A stretch of 64,000 nucleotides of DNA from an uncultured Prevotellaceae bacterium (lineage in GTDB: Bacteria > Bacteroidota > Bacteroidia > Bacteroidales > Bacteroidaceae), in the NCBI GenBank assembly GCA_947166305.1, contig CAMVDV010000011.1, forward strand, positions 1-64,000, in the 5' to 3' direction. Position numbers and translations under genes: made by a program. The notes under the pieces are model-generated. The model ran no database searches and was not told where the DNA came from. It worked only from the letters and a program-made list of their open reading frames with translations. Within the stretch, counting starts at the first letter, position 1. Every line of letters starts with the position of its first letter. This document shows positions 16,020 through 24,737 of this stretch, piece after piece.

Positions 16020-18122
16020 CTAACGGAGATGGATGTCGATAGGGATGTTCACTTTCACGCAGAAGTTCCGGCCCATGGCGGACAGGCCCTGGCGTCCCGA
16101 GGGCGCGTCGGTGTCCACATACTTCAGGCGTGAGAGGTGCGGCTGGTAGGCTCTGTCGAGCAGATTCTGACAGGAAAAGGTCAGCTCGATGCAGTTGTGT
16201 CCGAAGACGTGGAGGTCGGTGCCCACCGAGAAGCCGAGCAGGAAGTAGCCGGGCGACGCAGTCTCCGTGTCGTCCACGGCGTAGTATTTGCTCTGCCTGA
16301 AGTTGTGTTCCATGCCGACGGACAGGTAGCTTCGGCGCAGATGGCCTCGGGCGAGGTCGGGCAGCTCGTAGCGTACGTCGCAGGTCCACCTTGGTGCCGG
16401 CATCATGGGGAGCGACCTGTTGCCGGCCGGCGCACTGGTCTGCACGCCGCGGACAAAGCCGAACGAGTTCTCCACGTGCAGGGGATTGAACGGATGGACG
16501 TCCACCGAGACCTCGCCACCCATTAGCCGGGCGTCGCCCTGGCCGTACTGATAGGTGCGATAGCCGTCGGTCTCGTAGGGCAGGCGCGTGAGGAAGATGT
16601 AGTCGTCAATCCAGTTGCAGAAGAGCGAAGCCTGCAGGCTCACGTAGTGCGACGTGTAGTCCAGGCCGAAATCCAGCTGTGTGCTCTTCTCCGGCCTCAG
16701 CCCCGAGTTGCCAAGCTCATATTGGATACTGCCCTCGTGGACGCCGTTGGCAGCCAGTTCGCTCATGGTCGGCGCCCGGAATCCTTTGGCGGCATTGAGC
16801 CTCATGTTGAGCTTGTCGGTCACATTCCACACGGCTCCGAGGCTTCCCGTCACGCCGGTGAAGTTCTTCTTCAGTGCCTCGAAGCGCATCTCGCCCTCCT
16901 CCTCGAGCGCCGACGACCTGAGGTGACGGTTGTCGAAGCGTGCGCCGCCGGAGAGATGCCAGCGCTCCGTCTCCCATTCTGCCGTGGCGAAGACGCCGAT
17001 GTCGAACAGCCTGTGGTCGGGAATCAGGTACTCCTCGCCCTGGTTGATGTTGCGTTGCCACATGCCACCCACGCCCGTGGCAATCTTCCACGAGTGCGGC
17101 AACGTGTGGAGGTACTTGAGGTCATAGTTCACGGTGTGCAGGCGCATGGCCAGTTCGGGCGTCTCTTCCTCCTCATATTCGCGGCGATAGTTCTGCTGAT
17201 AGCCCACGATGGCCTTCAGCGTCCCCGCCCCAAAGTACCAGGCATTATCGCTGACCGCCTTGGTGTGGAGCACCTTTTGGAACGGCGAGACGATGCCATA
17301 GCTCCGCCCACGGAAGTCGTCGTCGGCCAGTTCGCCTTCGATGATGCCCGGCGTGAAGTTCACTCTGGAGAATCGCAGCCAGCTGTGACCCCAGCTTCGG
17401 TTCAGGCCGAGCATACCCATCACGTCGCGTTCCTTGAACTGCGACCCGGGGATGTACCCGTCCACCTTGTTCTTGTAGGCATGCGCCGCCTTGTCCAGGA
17501 AGTGCCAGTTCCAGAGGAATCCCTTCACATTGCCTGCGAAGCCGACATGATAGTCGTAGAGTCCGTTGTTACTCTGGTATTGTCCTCCGACCTTCACCTG
17601 CATGGTTCCTTCCTCCATCGGGTGCTCCGGGTGCAGGATCATCACGCCGGCCAGGGCATCGCTGCCGTACATGAGCGATGCCGGCCCCTTCAGAACCTCC
17701 ACGGAATGCACGCCGAGCTCGTCCACTTCCAGTCCGTGCTCGTCGCCCCACTGCTGTCCTTCCTGCCGGATTCCTTGGTCAACAACGACCACTCGGTTGT
17801 AGCCGAGGCCACGGATGACGGGCTTCGATATGCCACCCCCCGTGCTGATCTGTGCCAGACCGGGCAGGTGTCCGACTGCATCCACGAGGTTCGTGCCCAC
17901 GCTTCCATGCAGTTGTTTGGGAGAAACCACCATGAAGGGCGAGGCCGCATCCTTGAGTCTTTGCACACCGGCAACGCCCTGAACGGTCACTTCGCTCAGG
18001 ATGGCTTCCTTCATCGGGTTGATACTGTCCTCCAGGCAATCGCTGTGCTGGTGGACTTGCGCTGTTATGTTTTGGGAGACGGCACAGAGGCAGACTCCTA
18101 TATATATATAAATGTGTCTCAT
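16020..18122 (-). CDS. TonB-dependent outer-membrane receptor, probably for a metal
   Basis: Outer-membrane beta-barrel of 700 residues with an N-terminal plug (SEVTVQGVAGVQRLKDAASPF...; KPVIRGLGYNRVVVVDQGIRQEGQ; VEVLKGPASLMYGSDALAGV) and a C-terminal barrel ending in an aromatic-rich strand. The signal peptide is MRHIYIYIGVCLCAVSQNITA. A His-containing segment (VHQHSDCLED) follows cleavage. The plug resembles ZnuD-type receptors, and the upstream small Cys/His-rich membrane protein points the same way, so zinc or copper is a guess. No SusD partner is present, arguing against a polysaccharide system. Confidence 0.85.
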   Translation of the reverse strand: MRHIYIYIGVCLCAVSQNITAQVHQHSDCLEDSINPMKEAILSEVTVQGVAGVQRLKDAASPFMVVSPKQLHGSVGTNLVDAVGHLPGLAQISTGGGISKPVIRGLGYNRVVVVDQGIRQEGQQWGDEHGLEVDELGVHSVEVLKGPASLMYGSDALAGVMILHPEHPMEEGTMQVKVGGQYQSNNGLYDYHVGFAGNVKGFLWNWHFLDKAAHAYKNKVDGYIPGSQFKERDVMGMLGLNRSWGHSWLRFSRVNFTPGIIEGELADDDFRGRSYGIVSPFQKVLHTKAVSDNAWYFGAGTLKAIVGYQQNYRREYEEEETPELAMRLHTVNYDLKYLHTLPHSWKIATGVGGMWQRNINQGEEYLIPDHRLFDIGVFATAEWETERWHLSGGARFDNRHLRSSALEEEGEMRFEALKKNFTGVTGSLGAVWNVTDKLNMRLNAAKGFRAPTMSELAANGVHEGSIQYELGNSGLRPEKSTQLDFGLDYTSHYVSLQASLFCNWIDDYIFLTRLPYETDGYRTYQYGQGDARLMGGEVSVDVHPFNPLHVENSFGFVRGVQTSAPAGNRSLPMMPAPRWTCDVRYELPDLARGHLRRSYLSVGMEHNFRQSKYYAVDDTETASPGYFLLGFSVGTDLHVFGHNCIELTFSCQNLLDRAYQPHLSRLKYVDTDAPSGRQGLSAMGRNFCVKVNIPIDIHLR

Positions 18123-18253
18123 TTCTGTCTTGACAAAAGGTTATGACGCGTTCGCCGCTGCCCACAACCGCAGGCATGGCAGTCAGGAACGGCTGTCGGA
18201 AGATATTGAATAAGAAAGGCTTGTGTGCAAAGACGGCTCAGCCTCTTTGCCAA

Positions 18254-18598
18254 TCAGACAGAAGGAGGTCCGCGAAGGCGCAGCGTGCGTCCGTTGCCAA
18301 GGCATACGCTTTGACCAAAAATGGCATACAGAACCTTGCGCCGAGGCAGGCTCAGAAGGAAAAGACCGCTGGCCGCAGCAACGTACGAAAGCGTGAGAAT
18401 CTGGCAGAGAACGCACTGGTGGAAGTCGCCAGAGAACTGCATCAAGTGGCCATGACACTGGTGCTGTACGCACTCATCGCACGCCAGTTCGCCCGTCGCA
18501 ACGTTGCCATGCACATGCATCGACGAGAGAATTAGCATCGACACGTACACCGCGAGCAGCAACCAGGCAGCGATATGTCTCTTCTTCAGTACGTTCAT
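18254..18598 (-). CDS. Small Cys/His-rich membrane protein (DUF2946-like), possible metal binder
   Basis: Protein of 114 residues with two hydrophobic segments (AAWLLLAVYVSMLILSS and ILTLSYVAAASGLFLLSL). Between them is a Cys/His-rich loop: HVHG, CDECVQHQCHGH and HQCVLCQ. The spacing suggests metal binding. It probably precedes the TonB receptor in one transcript. The frame is open upstream to 18760, but the start MNVLKKRHIAAW (18598) is chosen because the longer N-terminus would run across the tdh promoter. The function is unknown; the closest idea is the DUF2946 type found next to metal-uptake receptors. Confidence 0.6.
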   Translation of the reverse strand: MNVLKKRHIAAWLLLAVYVSMLILSSMHVHGNVATGELACDECVQHQCHGHLMQFSGDFHQCVLCQILTLSYVAAASGLFLLSLPRRKVLYAIFGQSVCLGNGRTLRLRGPPSV

Positions 18599-18696
18599 CG
18601 ACACAAAATTATGAAGAAAATCTGAAACATCGAAGCGTTGCGGCAGAAGTTTTTCCTTTTTTCGTCGATTTTCTTCACATTTATGAATATCAGACA

Positions 18697-18726
18697 TTGC
18701 ACTGTGAATAAAAAATCGTAACTTTG
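18697..18726 (+). promoter_or_regulatory. Promoter of tdh
   Basis: TTGC (18697-18700), 18 bases, TAACTTTG (18719-18726); 33 bases before the ATG. Confidence 0.7.
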
Positions 18727-18759
18727 CGTCCGCTAAAACTAAAAATACCTTACTAAACA

Positions 18760-19713
18760 ATGAAGAACATACTGATTATCGGTTCGACGGGCCAAATCGG
18801 CTCGGAACTTACAATGCATTTGAGAAGTATCTATGGCGCTGAGCACGTCGTGGCAGGCTATATCCCCGGAGCTGAACCTAAGGGTGAACTCCTGGAAAGC
18901 GGTCCGTCGGCCCTCGCCGACGTGATAAAAGCCGACACAATCGCTGAGGCTGTGAGGAAATACGACATCGATGCCATCTACAACCTCGCAGCATTATTGT
19001 CGGTGGTGGCTGAGTCGAAGCCAAGATTGGCATGGCAAATCGGCATCGACGGCCTTTGGAACATCCTGGAGATTGCCAGGGAGAACCACTGCGCCGTGTT
19101 CACTCCCAGCTCCATCGGTTCGTTCGGACTGGAGACACCCCACGACATGACGCCGCAAGACACCGTCCAAAGGCCCCGTACCATCTATGGGGTATCGAAG
19201 GTGACGACCGAGCTTCTCTCCGACTGGTACTTCCATAAGTACGGAGTCGACACGCGCAGTGTCCGCTTCCCGGGCATCATTTCCTACGTAACCCCTCCCG
19301 GTGGCGGCACAACCGACTATGCTGTCGACATCTATTACTATGCGGTGCGTGGCGAGAAGTTCACCTGTCCCATCAAAGCCGGCACACATATGGACATGAT
19401 GTACATGCCCGATGCACTGCACGCCGCACAGATGCTGATGGAGGCCGACCCGTCGCGACTGAAACATCGCAACGGTTTCAACATCGCTGCCATGAGCTTC
19501 GACCCTGAAATGATTTACCAGAACATCAAGAAATACAAGCCTGAGTTCGAGATGGTCTATGATGTCGATCCGCTCAAGCAGTCGATTGCCGAGTCATGGC
19601 CCAACATGATGGACGATACCTGTGCACGTCAGGAGTGGGATTGGAGCCCGCGATACGGCCTCGACGAGATGACGAAGGACATGCTCTCCCAACTCAAATT
19701 GAAACTTCTCTGA
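18760..19713 (+). CDS. tdh: L-threonine 3-dehydrogenase, epimerase (SDR) type
   Basis: NAD-dependent short-chain dehydrogenase (317 residues) of the UDP-galactose-epimerase-like threonine dehydrogenase family. It oxidises L-threonine to 2-amino-3-ketobutyrate. The NAD motif is GSTGQIG at residues 8-14, the catalytic Tyr-Lys pair is YGVSK (residues 148-152), and PSSIGSFG supplies the serine. PGIISY and the C-terminal SWPNMMDDTCARQEWDW are characteristic of this subfamily. kbl, the next enzyme, is encoded nearby on the other strand. Confidence 0.9.
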   Translation: MKNILIIGSTGQIGSELTMHLRSIYGAEHVVAGYIPGAEPKGELLESGPSALADVIKADTIAEAVRKYDIDAIYNLAALLSVVAESKPRLAWQIGIDGLWNILEIARENHCAVFTPSSIGSFGLETPHDMTPQDTVQRPRTIYGVSKVTTELLSDWYFHKYGVDTRSVRFPGIISYVTPPGGGTTDYAVDIYYYAVRGEKFTCPIKAGTHMDMMYMPDALHAAQMLMEADPSRLKHRNGFNIAAMSFDPEMIYQNIKKYKPEFEMVYDVDPLKQSIAESWPNMMDDTCARQEWDWSPRYGLDEMTKDMLSQLKLKLL

Positions 19714-19732
19714 AGGCTACGTTAGGAACCAC

Positions 19733-19768
19733 AGCGCGCCACGTCGGAAGACATGGCGCGCTTTGTTT
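19733..19768 (+). terminator. Probable terminator after tdh
   Basis: Nine-base perfect stem AGCGCGCCA (19733-19741) / TGGCGCGCT (19754-19762), followed by TTGTTT. Confidence 0.7.
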
Positions 19769-19771
19769 CTG

Positions 19772-19853
19772 AACGCCGCCTGCGACGATGCCCATCGCCG
19801 CACGCGGAAACATCAAACGCCGCACGCGAAGATTGCCATCTCCGCACGCGACG
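19772..19853. repeat. Family D repeat, copy 2, between convergent tdh and lpdA
   Basis: Units of the type CGCCGCACGCGAAGATTG and variants, four in a row, GC-rich and palindromic. Same family as 14314-14402. Confidence 0.75.
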
Positions 19854-19873
19854 ACCTCTGACATGGACTTTCG

Positions 19874-21232
19874 TCAGCTGACTTCTATCAGTACCTCCGA
19901 GAGGGTGGGGTGTATGTGGACGGTCTGACGAAGCTGCCGTAGCGAGGCACGGAGCGTGATGAAAGCCGTGGCTTCCTGCACGATGTCGGCTGCATGGGCA
20001 CCGAAGACGTGGCAACTGAGCAGGCGTCCTTCGCCCGGTTCGCAGCGAAGTTTCACCATTCCTTCGGTTTCTGCCATCGCCAAGGCCTTGCCGTTGGCAC
20101 GGTAGAAGCCTTTGTGACATTCAAACTCGATGCCTTCCGCCTTCAGTTGGTCTTCGCTCGGACCGACCAAAGCGGCTTCTGGTTCGGTGAAGATGGCCGC
20201 GGGCATCACTTCGAAGCGAATGTCGTCGGTGATGCCGAGGATGCGGTTCACGACGTGGATGCCCTGCATCTCTGCCGCATGAGCCAGCATCTGACGGCCG
20301 TTGACGTCGCCGATGGCATAGATATCGCCAGCCCCCTCCCCGCTCCCCCTTTGGGGGAGTGCTTCATTCTCGCTGGAGAGGGACACGGAAGCGGCGGCGG
20401 CATTGGGGCACTCCCCCAAAGGGGGAGCGGGGAGGGGGCTGGCCTTGAAGTGCTCGTCGACGGGGATGCCTGCTCTGCCGTCGGGCGTGATGCCTGCTGC
20501 CGCGAGGTTCAATCCCTCGATGTTCGGGCGTCGGCCGGTCGCCATCAGTATGACGTCGGCCTCCACTGCCTGCTCTTTGCCCTTTTGCTCAAAGAGGACA
20601 CGGCCGTCGGCGATGCCTTTTACGGCTGCTCCCATGTGGAATGTGATGCCTCGCTTCTCGAGGTTCTTGCGCAAACGCTTGGCGATGTCGGCATCCAGCA
20701 TAGGCAGACATTCCTTGAGATACTCTACGACTGTGACCTCGCTGCCGTACCGTTGGAACACGCTTGCAAATTCCATTCCGATGACACCTGCGCCGATGAT
20801 GCACAGTTTCCTTGGCAACGTCGTCAGCTGCAGCAGGCCTGTGGAATCGACCACGCGCGGGTCGTCGGCACCCTCGATGGGCAGCATCTTGGGTCGGCTG
20901 CCGGTGGCAATGATGATGTGCTTGGCCGTCACGCCGTTGACGGTGTGGGCATCGGAGAAGACTCCCCTTTCGCGGACGAGCGTGACGCCTGCGTTGGCAA
21001 GCAATGTCTCCACCCCTCCGCGCAGTTGTTCCACGACCTGTGGCTGCCTCTCCACTGCCTCGTCGAACGACCGGGAGTGGACGTAGGTCTTGGTGGGTAT
21101 GCATCCCACGTTGAGACAGGTGCCGCCGACGTGTCCTTCCTCGAAGAGTGTCACCTTCAGCCCCTGCCGTGCAGCATACAGAGCGGCTTTGTATCCGCCT
21201 GGGCCGGCACCGATAATAATTAAATCCGACAT
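19874..21232 (-). CDS. lpdA: Dihydrolipoyl dehydrogenase carrying an in-frame palindromic insertion
   Basis: FAD-dependent E3/L-protein (452 residues) that reoxidises the lipoyl arm of GcvH. The FAD motif is GAGPGG (residues 8-13), the redox cysteines are Cys39 and Cys44 in GGTCLNVGCIPTK, the NAD motif is GAGVIGMEFA, and the C-terminal catalytic His-Glu is in HIHPTLSE. Residues 265-301 (starting SPLPAPPLGECP, ending RGSGEGA) are encoded exactly by a family A element. They interrupt the conserved stretch between DEHFKA and DIYAIGDVNG, just before the second FAD-contacting motif. The frame stays open and all catalytic motifs are intact, so I infer a functional enzyme with a surface loop. Confidence 0.93.
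   Translation of the reverse strand: MSDLIIIGAGPGGYKAALYAARQGLKVTLFEEGHVGGTCLNVGCIPTKTYVHSRSFDEAVERQPQVVEQLRGGVETLLANAGVTLVRERGVFSDAHTVNGVTAKHIIIATGSRPKMLPIEGADDPRVVDSTGLLQLTTLPRKLCIIGAGVIGMEFASVFQRYGSEVTVVEYLKECLPMLDADIAKRLRKNLEKRGITFHMGAAVKGIADGRVLFEQKGKEQAVEADVILMATGRRPNIEGLNLAAAGITPDGRAGIPVDEHFKASPLPAPPLGECPNAAAASVSLSSENEALPQRGSGEGAGDIYAIGDVNGRQMLAHAAEMQGIHVVNRILGITDDIRFEVMPAAIFTEPEAALVGPSEDQLKAEGIEFECHKGFYRANGKALAMAETEGMVKLRCEPGEGRLLSCHVFGAHAADIVQEATAFITLRASLRQLRQTVHIHPTLSEVLIEVS
20330..20440. repeat. Family A palindromic element, copy 2, inside lpdA
   Basis: Arms 20331-20363 and 20408-20439, inverted and matching copy 1. Counted with its outer A and T the element is 111 bases, exactly 37 lpdA codons without a stop. 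The core shares TTCATTCTCG and the GCGGCGGCGG run with copy 3. Confidence 0.95.
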
Positions 21233-21242
21233 AGATAATTAG

Positions 21243-21412
21243 ATAATGTGAAATGTAGAAAATAAGAAAAGGGAGAACGTCGTCCAGTCTTCTTATTCTC
21301 TACATTTCTTATTTTCTTATTCTTCGATTTGTAATGTGAAATGTAGAAAATAAGAAAAGGGAGCACGCAGTCCGCTCTTCTTATTCTCTACATTTCTTAT
21401 TTTCTTATTCTA
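21243..21412. repeat. Family H element, two tandem copies, between gcvPB and lpdA
   Basis: Two near-identical units of about 81 bases (about 21244-21324 and 21331-21411). Each is an inverted repeat: GAAATGTAGAAAATAAGAA on the left, its complement on the right, around a GC-rich tip (AACGTCGTCC or CACGCAGTCC). The second copy supplies the stop codon TAA of gcvPB. Confidence 0.85.
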
Positions 21413-22910
21413 TACTTTTCCAATACGTTGTGAGCGCTTGCTTGGCAGCCAGTACGTCGTCGACGCGACCGATGGGCGTGTCGTGCGGTGCCGTCTTGAC
21501 CAGTTCGGGGTCCGACTTGGCTTCCTGGGCGATGCGGTGCATCACGTCGATGAAGCCGTCCAGCGTCTCCTTGCTCTCATTCTCGGTGGGTTCTATCATG
21601 AGGCTCTCGTGGAAGAGCAACGGGAAGTAGATGGTGGGCGCATGATAGCCGTAGTCCAGCAGACGTTTGGCTACGTCCATGGTCGTCACCCCAGTGCTCT
21701 TGTCCACAAGCCCGTCAAAGACCACCTCGTGCTTGCACACGCCGTGGATGGGAAGCAAGTAGTCATCCTTCAGCCGCTCCTTGATGTAGTTGGCGTTGAG
21801 GACTGCCAGAGGCCCGACTTCCTTGATGTGTTCGCGTCCGAGCGACAGGATGTAGGCGTAGGCTTTGAGCATCACGCCGAAGTTCCCGAAGAAGCTTCCT
21901 ACGGCTATCTCACTGCCTCGTTCGCCATCGACCGACGTGCCCCAATCCACTTTGAAGCAGCCTTCGTCCTCGCCCTCGGCAGGAATCTCCACCACACGGG
22001 GCATCGGAAGGAACGCCTCCAAACCCTTTCTGACACCGACAGGCCCGCTGCCCGGGCCGCCGCCGCCGTGAGGAGTGGAGAAAGTCTTGTGCAGATTGAT
22101 GTGCATCACATCGAATCCCATGTCGCCGGGGCGTGCCTCGCCGAGCAACGCATTGAGGTTCGCGCCGTCGTAGTACATGAGGCCTCCTGCCTCGTGCACC
22201 AGCGTTGTGATCTCCAGGACGTGCGGTTCGAAGATGCCCAGCGTGTTGGGATTGGTCATCATCATGGCTGCGATGTTCGGACCTTCCTGCTGAACCAGTC
22301 GCTTCAGGTCGTCGAGATCCACGGTGCCGTTGGCGTCGCTCTTTACCTCCACGACCTCCAGTCCGCAGACAGCTGCAGAGGCCGGGTTAGTGCCGTGTGC
22401 CGAATCGGGAATAAGCACCTTCGTGCGGACGTCTCCACGGCTTTCGTGATAGGCACGGATGACCATCAATCCTGTCAATTCGCCGTGGGCTCCGGCACAA
22501 GGATTCAGCGTGAACTGGCTCAGGCCGGCAAGTTCGGCCAGCGACTCCTGCAGGTTGTAGTAGACCTCCAGCGCGCCTTGGCACGTCTCGGCAGGCTGCA
22601 AGGGATGCAATCCGGCAAAGGCTTTCAGTCCGGCCAGCTCCTCGTTGATGACAGGATTGTACTTCATCGTGCATGAGCCCAGCGGGTAGAAGCCGTCGTT
22701 CACGCCGAAGTTGTTGTGACTGAGATTCGTGTAGTGACGCACCACCGTCAGCTCATCGCACTCAGGCAAGCGGGCGGCCTCCTTCCTCCGCAACGCTTCC
22801 GGCAGTTCGGCCGTAGAGTGTGTGCGGTCATAGTCCTCGGGAAGGGAGTAACCCTTGCGTCCTTTCTTCGACAACTCGAAGATGAGATTTCCATATAATG
22901 TCCTGTTCAT
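21405..22910 (-). CDS. gcvPB: Glycine dehydrogenase (decarboxylating) subunit 2
   Basis: PLP-carrying half of the P-protein (501 residues), which decarboxylates glycine and passes the aminomethyl group to lipoyl-GcvH. The PLP lysine is in NLHKTFSTPHGGGGPG. The gene overlaps gcvPA by four bases (ATGA at 22907-22910), so the two are translationally coupled, as is usual for the split form. The final codons and stop are provided by the adjacent family H element. Confidence 0.96.
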   Translation of the reverse strand: MNRTLYGNLIFELSKKGRKGYSLPEDYDRTHSTAELPEALRRKEAARLPECDELTVVRHYTNLSHNNFGVNDGFYPLGSCTMKYNPVINEELAGLKAFAGLHPLQPAETCQGALEVYYNLQESLAELAGLSQFTLNPCAGAHGELTGLMVIRAYHESRGDVRTKVLIPDSAHGTNPASAAVCGLEVVEVKSDANGTVDLDDLKRLVQQEGPNIAAMMMTNPNTLGIFEPHVLEITTLVHEAGGLMYYDGANLNALLGEARPGDMGFDVMHINLHKTFSTPHGGGGPGSGPVGVRKGLEAFLPMPRVVEIPAEGEDEGCFKVDWGTSVDGERGSEIAVGSFFGNFGVMLKAYAYILSLGREHIKEVGPLAVLNANYIKERLKDDYLLPIHGVCKHEVVFDGLVDKSTGVTTMDVAKRLLDYGYHAPTIYFPLLFHESLMIEPTENESKETLDGFIDVMHRIAQEAKSDPELVKTAPHDTPIGRVDDVLAAKQALTTYWKSIE

Positions 22911-24256
22911 GCCTTAACCTCCTCCTTATTTATGTCTTTAATAATGTCGACAAGCTCGTCCATCTCTTCCGGTGTGCGTCGTTCCGTGACGGCCAGCATG
23001 AGTGTCCGCTCGCCTATTTTCACGCCGGCCAAGTAGCCGTAGGCTGCACACGCATCGAGCAGGGCGTCGAGGTCTCCTTCGTAATCCAGGCAGAACTCGT
23101 TGAAAAAAGTTTGTCCTTCAAAGGTCTCCTTGAAAAGGCCCGTCGCGATGAGTTTGTCGCGAAGGCTGTGGGCGCCGGCATAGCCCATCTCCGCCACCTG
23201 CCGAAGTCCCTCTTTGCCCATCAGGCTGAGGTATATGGTGACGTACAACGCCATGAGGCTTTGGTTGGAACATATATTGGAGGTTGCCTTCTGTCGGCGT
23301 ATGTGTTGCTCTCTTGCCTGCAGCGTCAGGACGAAGACGCGTTGGCCGCGATTGTCGAGCGTCTGCCCGACGATACGCCCGGGAAGTTTCCTCATAAGCT
23401 TCTCCACGCAAGCCATATAGCCCACGCCCGGGCCTCCGAAGGTCATTGGGATGCCGAGGCTCTGGCCTTCGCCTACTGCCACATCGGCTCCCCATTCGCC
23501 CGGAGTCTTCAGGATTGCCAGGTCGGAGGGATTGGCGTTCACCACGAAGATGCCTTTCTGCTCGTGGACAGCATCGGCGATGCCTGTGTAATCTTCCACG
23601 TTGCCATAGTAGTTAGGCTGCTGCACGATGAGTCCAGCCACACCGCCTTCAGCGAGTTCTGTGTTGAGTGCGTTGCGGTCGAGCACGCCGTTCGCAGCTG
23701 GAACGAGCTTGATGGGGAAGCCATGGAAGTGGGCGTAGGTCTCCACGACACGCCTTATCTTCGGGTCCACCGTTTCGCTCAGCAGGACGCGTGTGGCTTT
23801 CTTGGCATTGTTCCAAGCCATCAGGGCTGCCTCGGCCGTGGCTGTCGCGCCATCATACATGGAGGCATTGGCAATATCCATGCCCGTTAGCTCGGCAATC
23901 ATCGACTGATATTCAAAGATGTAGTGGAGTGTGCCCTGAGATATCTCGGCCTGATAGGGCGTATAGGACGTCAGGAATTCAGAGCGCTGAATGAGATTCT
24001 GCACTACGCTTGGGGCATAGTGGTCGTAGCAACCTGCTCCGGCAAAGCAAACGAGTTGCTGGGCATTGCCCGGGGCGGTGAGTTGTTCGAAGAAGAGCCG
24101 CAGGTCAATCTCCGAGAGGGCTTCGGGTAGCTCATAATCCTTCTGGAATCGGGCGGCCTGGGGCACGTCGTTGAAGAGTTCATGAACAGACTTCACGCCG
24201 GTGGCCGCAAGCATTTCCTGCAAGTCCTCTTCTGTGTGAGGGAAATACTTAAACAT
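22907..24256 (-). CDS. gcvPA: Glycine dehydrogenase (decarboxylating) subunit 1
   Basis: N-terminal half of the split P-protein (449 residues), forming the alpha2beta2 decarboxylase with GcvPB. Recognised by YFPHTEEDLQEML at the start, CFAGAGCYDHYAPSVV, YTPYQAEISQGTLHYIFEYQ and NICSNQSLMAL. It has no PLP lysine, as expected. It lies in the leftward glycine cleavage operon between gcvH and gcvPB. Confidence 0.96.
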   Translation of the reverse strand: MFKYFPHTEEDLQEMLAATGVKSVHELFNDVPQAARFQKDYELPEALSEIDLRLFFEQLTAPGNAQQLVCFAGAGCYDHYAPSVVQNLIQRSEFLTSYTPYQAEISQGTLHYIFEYQSMIAELTGMDIANASMYDGATATAEAALMAWNNAKKATRVLLSETVDPKIRRVVETYAHFHGFPIKLVPAANGVLDRNALNTELAEGGVAGLIVQQPNYYGNVEDYTGIADAVHEQKGIFVVNANPSDLAILKTPGEWGADVAVGEGQSLGIPMTFGGPGVGYMACVEKLMRKLPGRIVGQTLDNRGQRVFVLTLQAREQHIRRQKATSNICSNQSLMALYVTIYLSLMGKEGLRQVAEMGYAGAHSLRDKLIATGLFKETFEGQTFFNEFCLDYEGDLDALLDACAAYGYLAGVKIGERTLMLAVTERRTPEEMDELVDIIKDINKEEVKA

Positions 24257-24280
24257 AAGTTTTTTAGCTTGTTCTTTTTT

Positions 24281-24340
24281 TCGTTATGACGTTTTCCTTT
24301 TTCGTTATGACGTGATAACGTTATGTCGTTATAGCGAGAG
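24281..24340. repeat. Family L repeat, copy 2, between gcvH and gcvPA
   Basis: TCGTTATGACG, then CGTTATGACGTGATAACG and TTATGTCGTTATAGCG: palindromic units shared with 6659-6700 and 26420-26462. Confidence 0.65.
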
Positions 24341-24350
24341 ATTGATTGAA

Positions 24351-24731
24351 TTACTCTGCGCAGTGTGCCTTGTAAGCCTCCACGTCCATGAGCTTATCGA
24401 GCTCCGATGGGTCGGACAACTGCACTTTGATGATCCAGTTGGCGAAGGCGTCTTCGTTCAGAAGTTCGGGCTTATCCTCGAGAGCCTCGTTGACTTCCAC
24501 CACGGTGCCACTGACGGGAGAGATCAAATCGCTTGCCGCTTTGACGCTCTCCACAGCGCCGAACTCTTCTCCTGCCGTGACCTCATCGTCCACATCGGGC
24601 ATGTCGACGTAAACAACATTGCCGAGTGCGTGCTGAGCATAGTCAGAGATACCAATGTAACCGTATTCGCCTTCAACGCGAATGTACTCGTGTGACTCAC
24701 TGTAGCGGAGTCCTTCTTCAAATTTTGCCAT
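24351..24731 (-). CDS. gcvH: Glycine cleavage system H protein
   Basis: Lipoyl carrier protein (126 residues) that shuttles the aminomethyl group between the P-, T- and L-proteins. The lipoylation site is Lys64 in ESVKAASD, in the usual hairpin. Length and the motif GYIGISDYAQHALGNVVYVD are typical. The lipoate ligase encoded at the start of the operon is the likely modifying enzyme. The leader is a family H arm. Confidence 0.97.
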   Translation of the reverse strand: MAKFEEGLRYSESHEYIRVEGEYGYIGISDYAQHALGNVVYVDMPDVDDEVTAGEEFGAVESVKAASDLISPVSGTVVEVNEALEDKPELLNEDAFANWIIKVQLSDPSELDKLMDVEAYKAHCAE

Positions 24732-24737
24732 AAGAAA

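Noticed and set aside
18604..18611. TAATTTTG on the minus strand as the promoter of the Cys/His-rich protein
   Set aside because: It is only 5 bases from the start codon and has no -33 box; it would give a leaderless transcript, so I do not annotate it.
19874..21232. lpdA as a pseudogene because of the insertion
   Set aside because: The insertion keeps the frame, has no stop, and all FAD, NAD, Cys-Cys and His-Glu motifs are intact. The same argument holds for lplA, gcvT and GH32.
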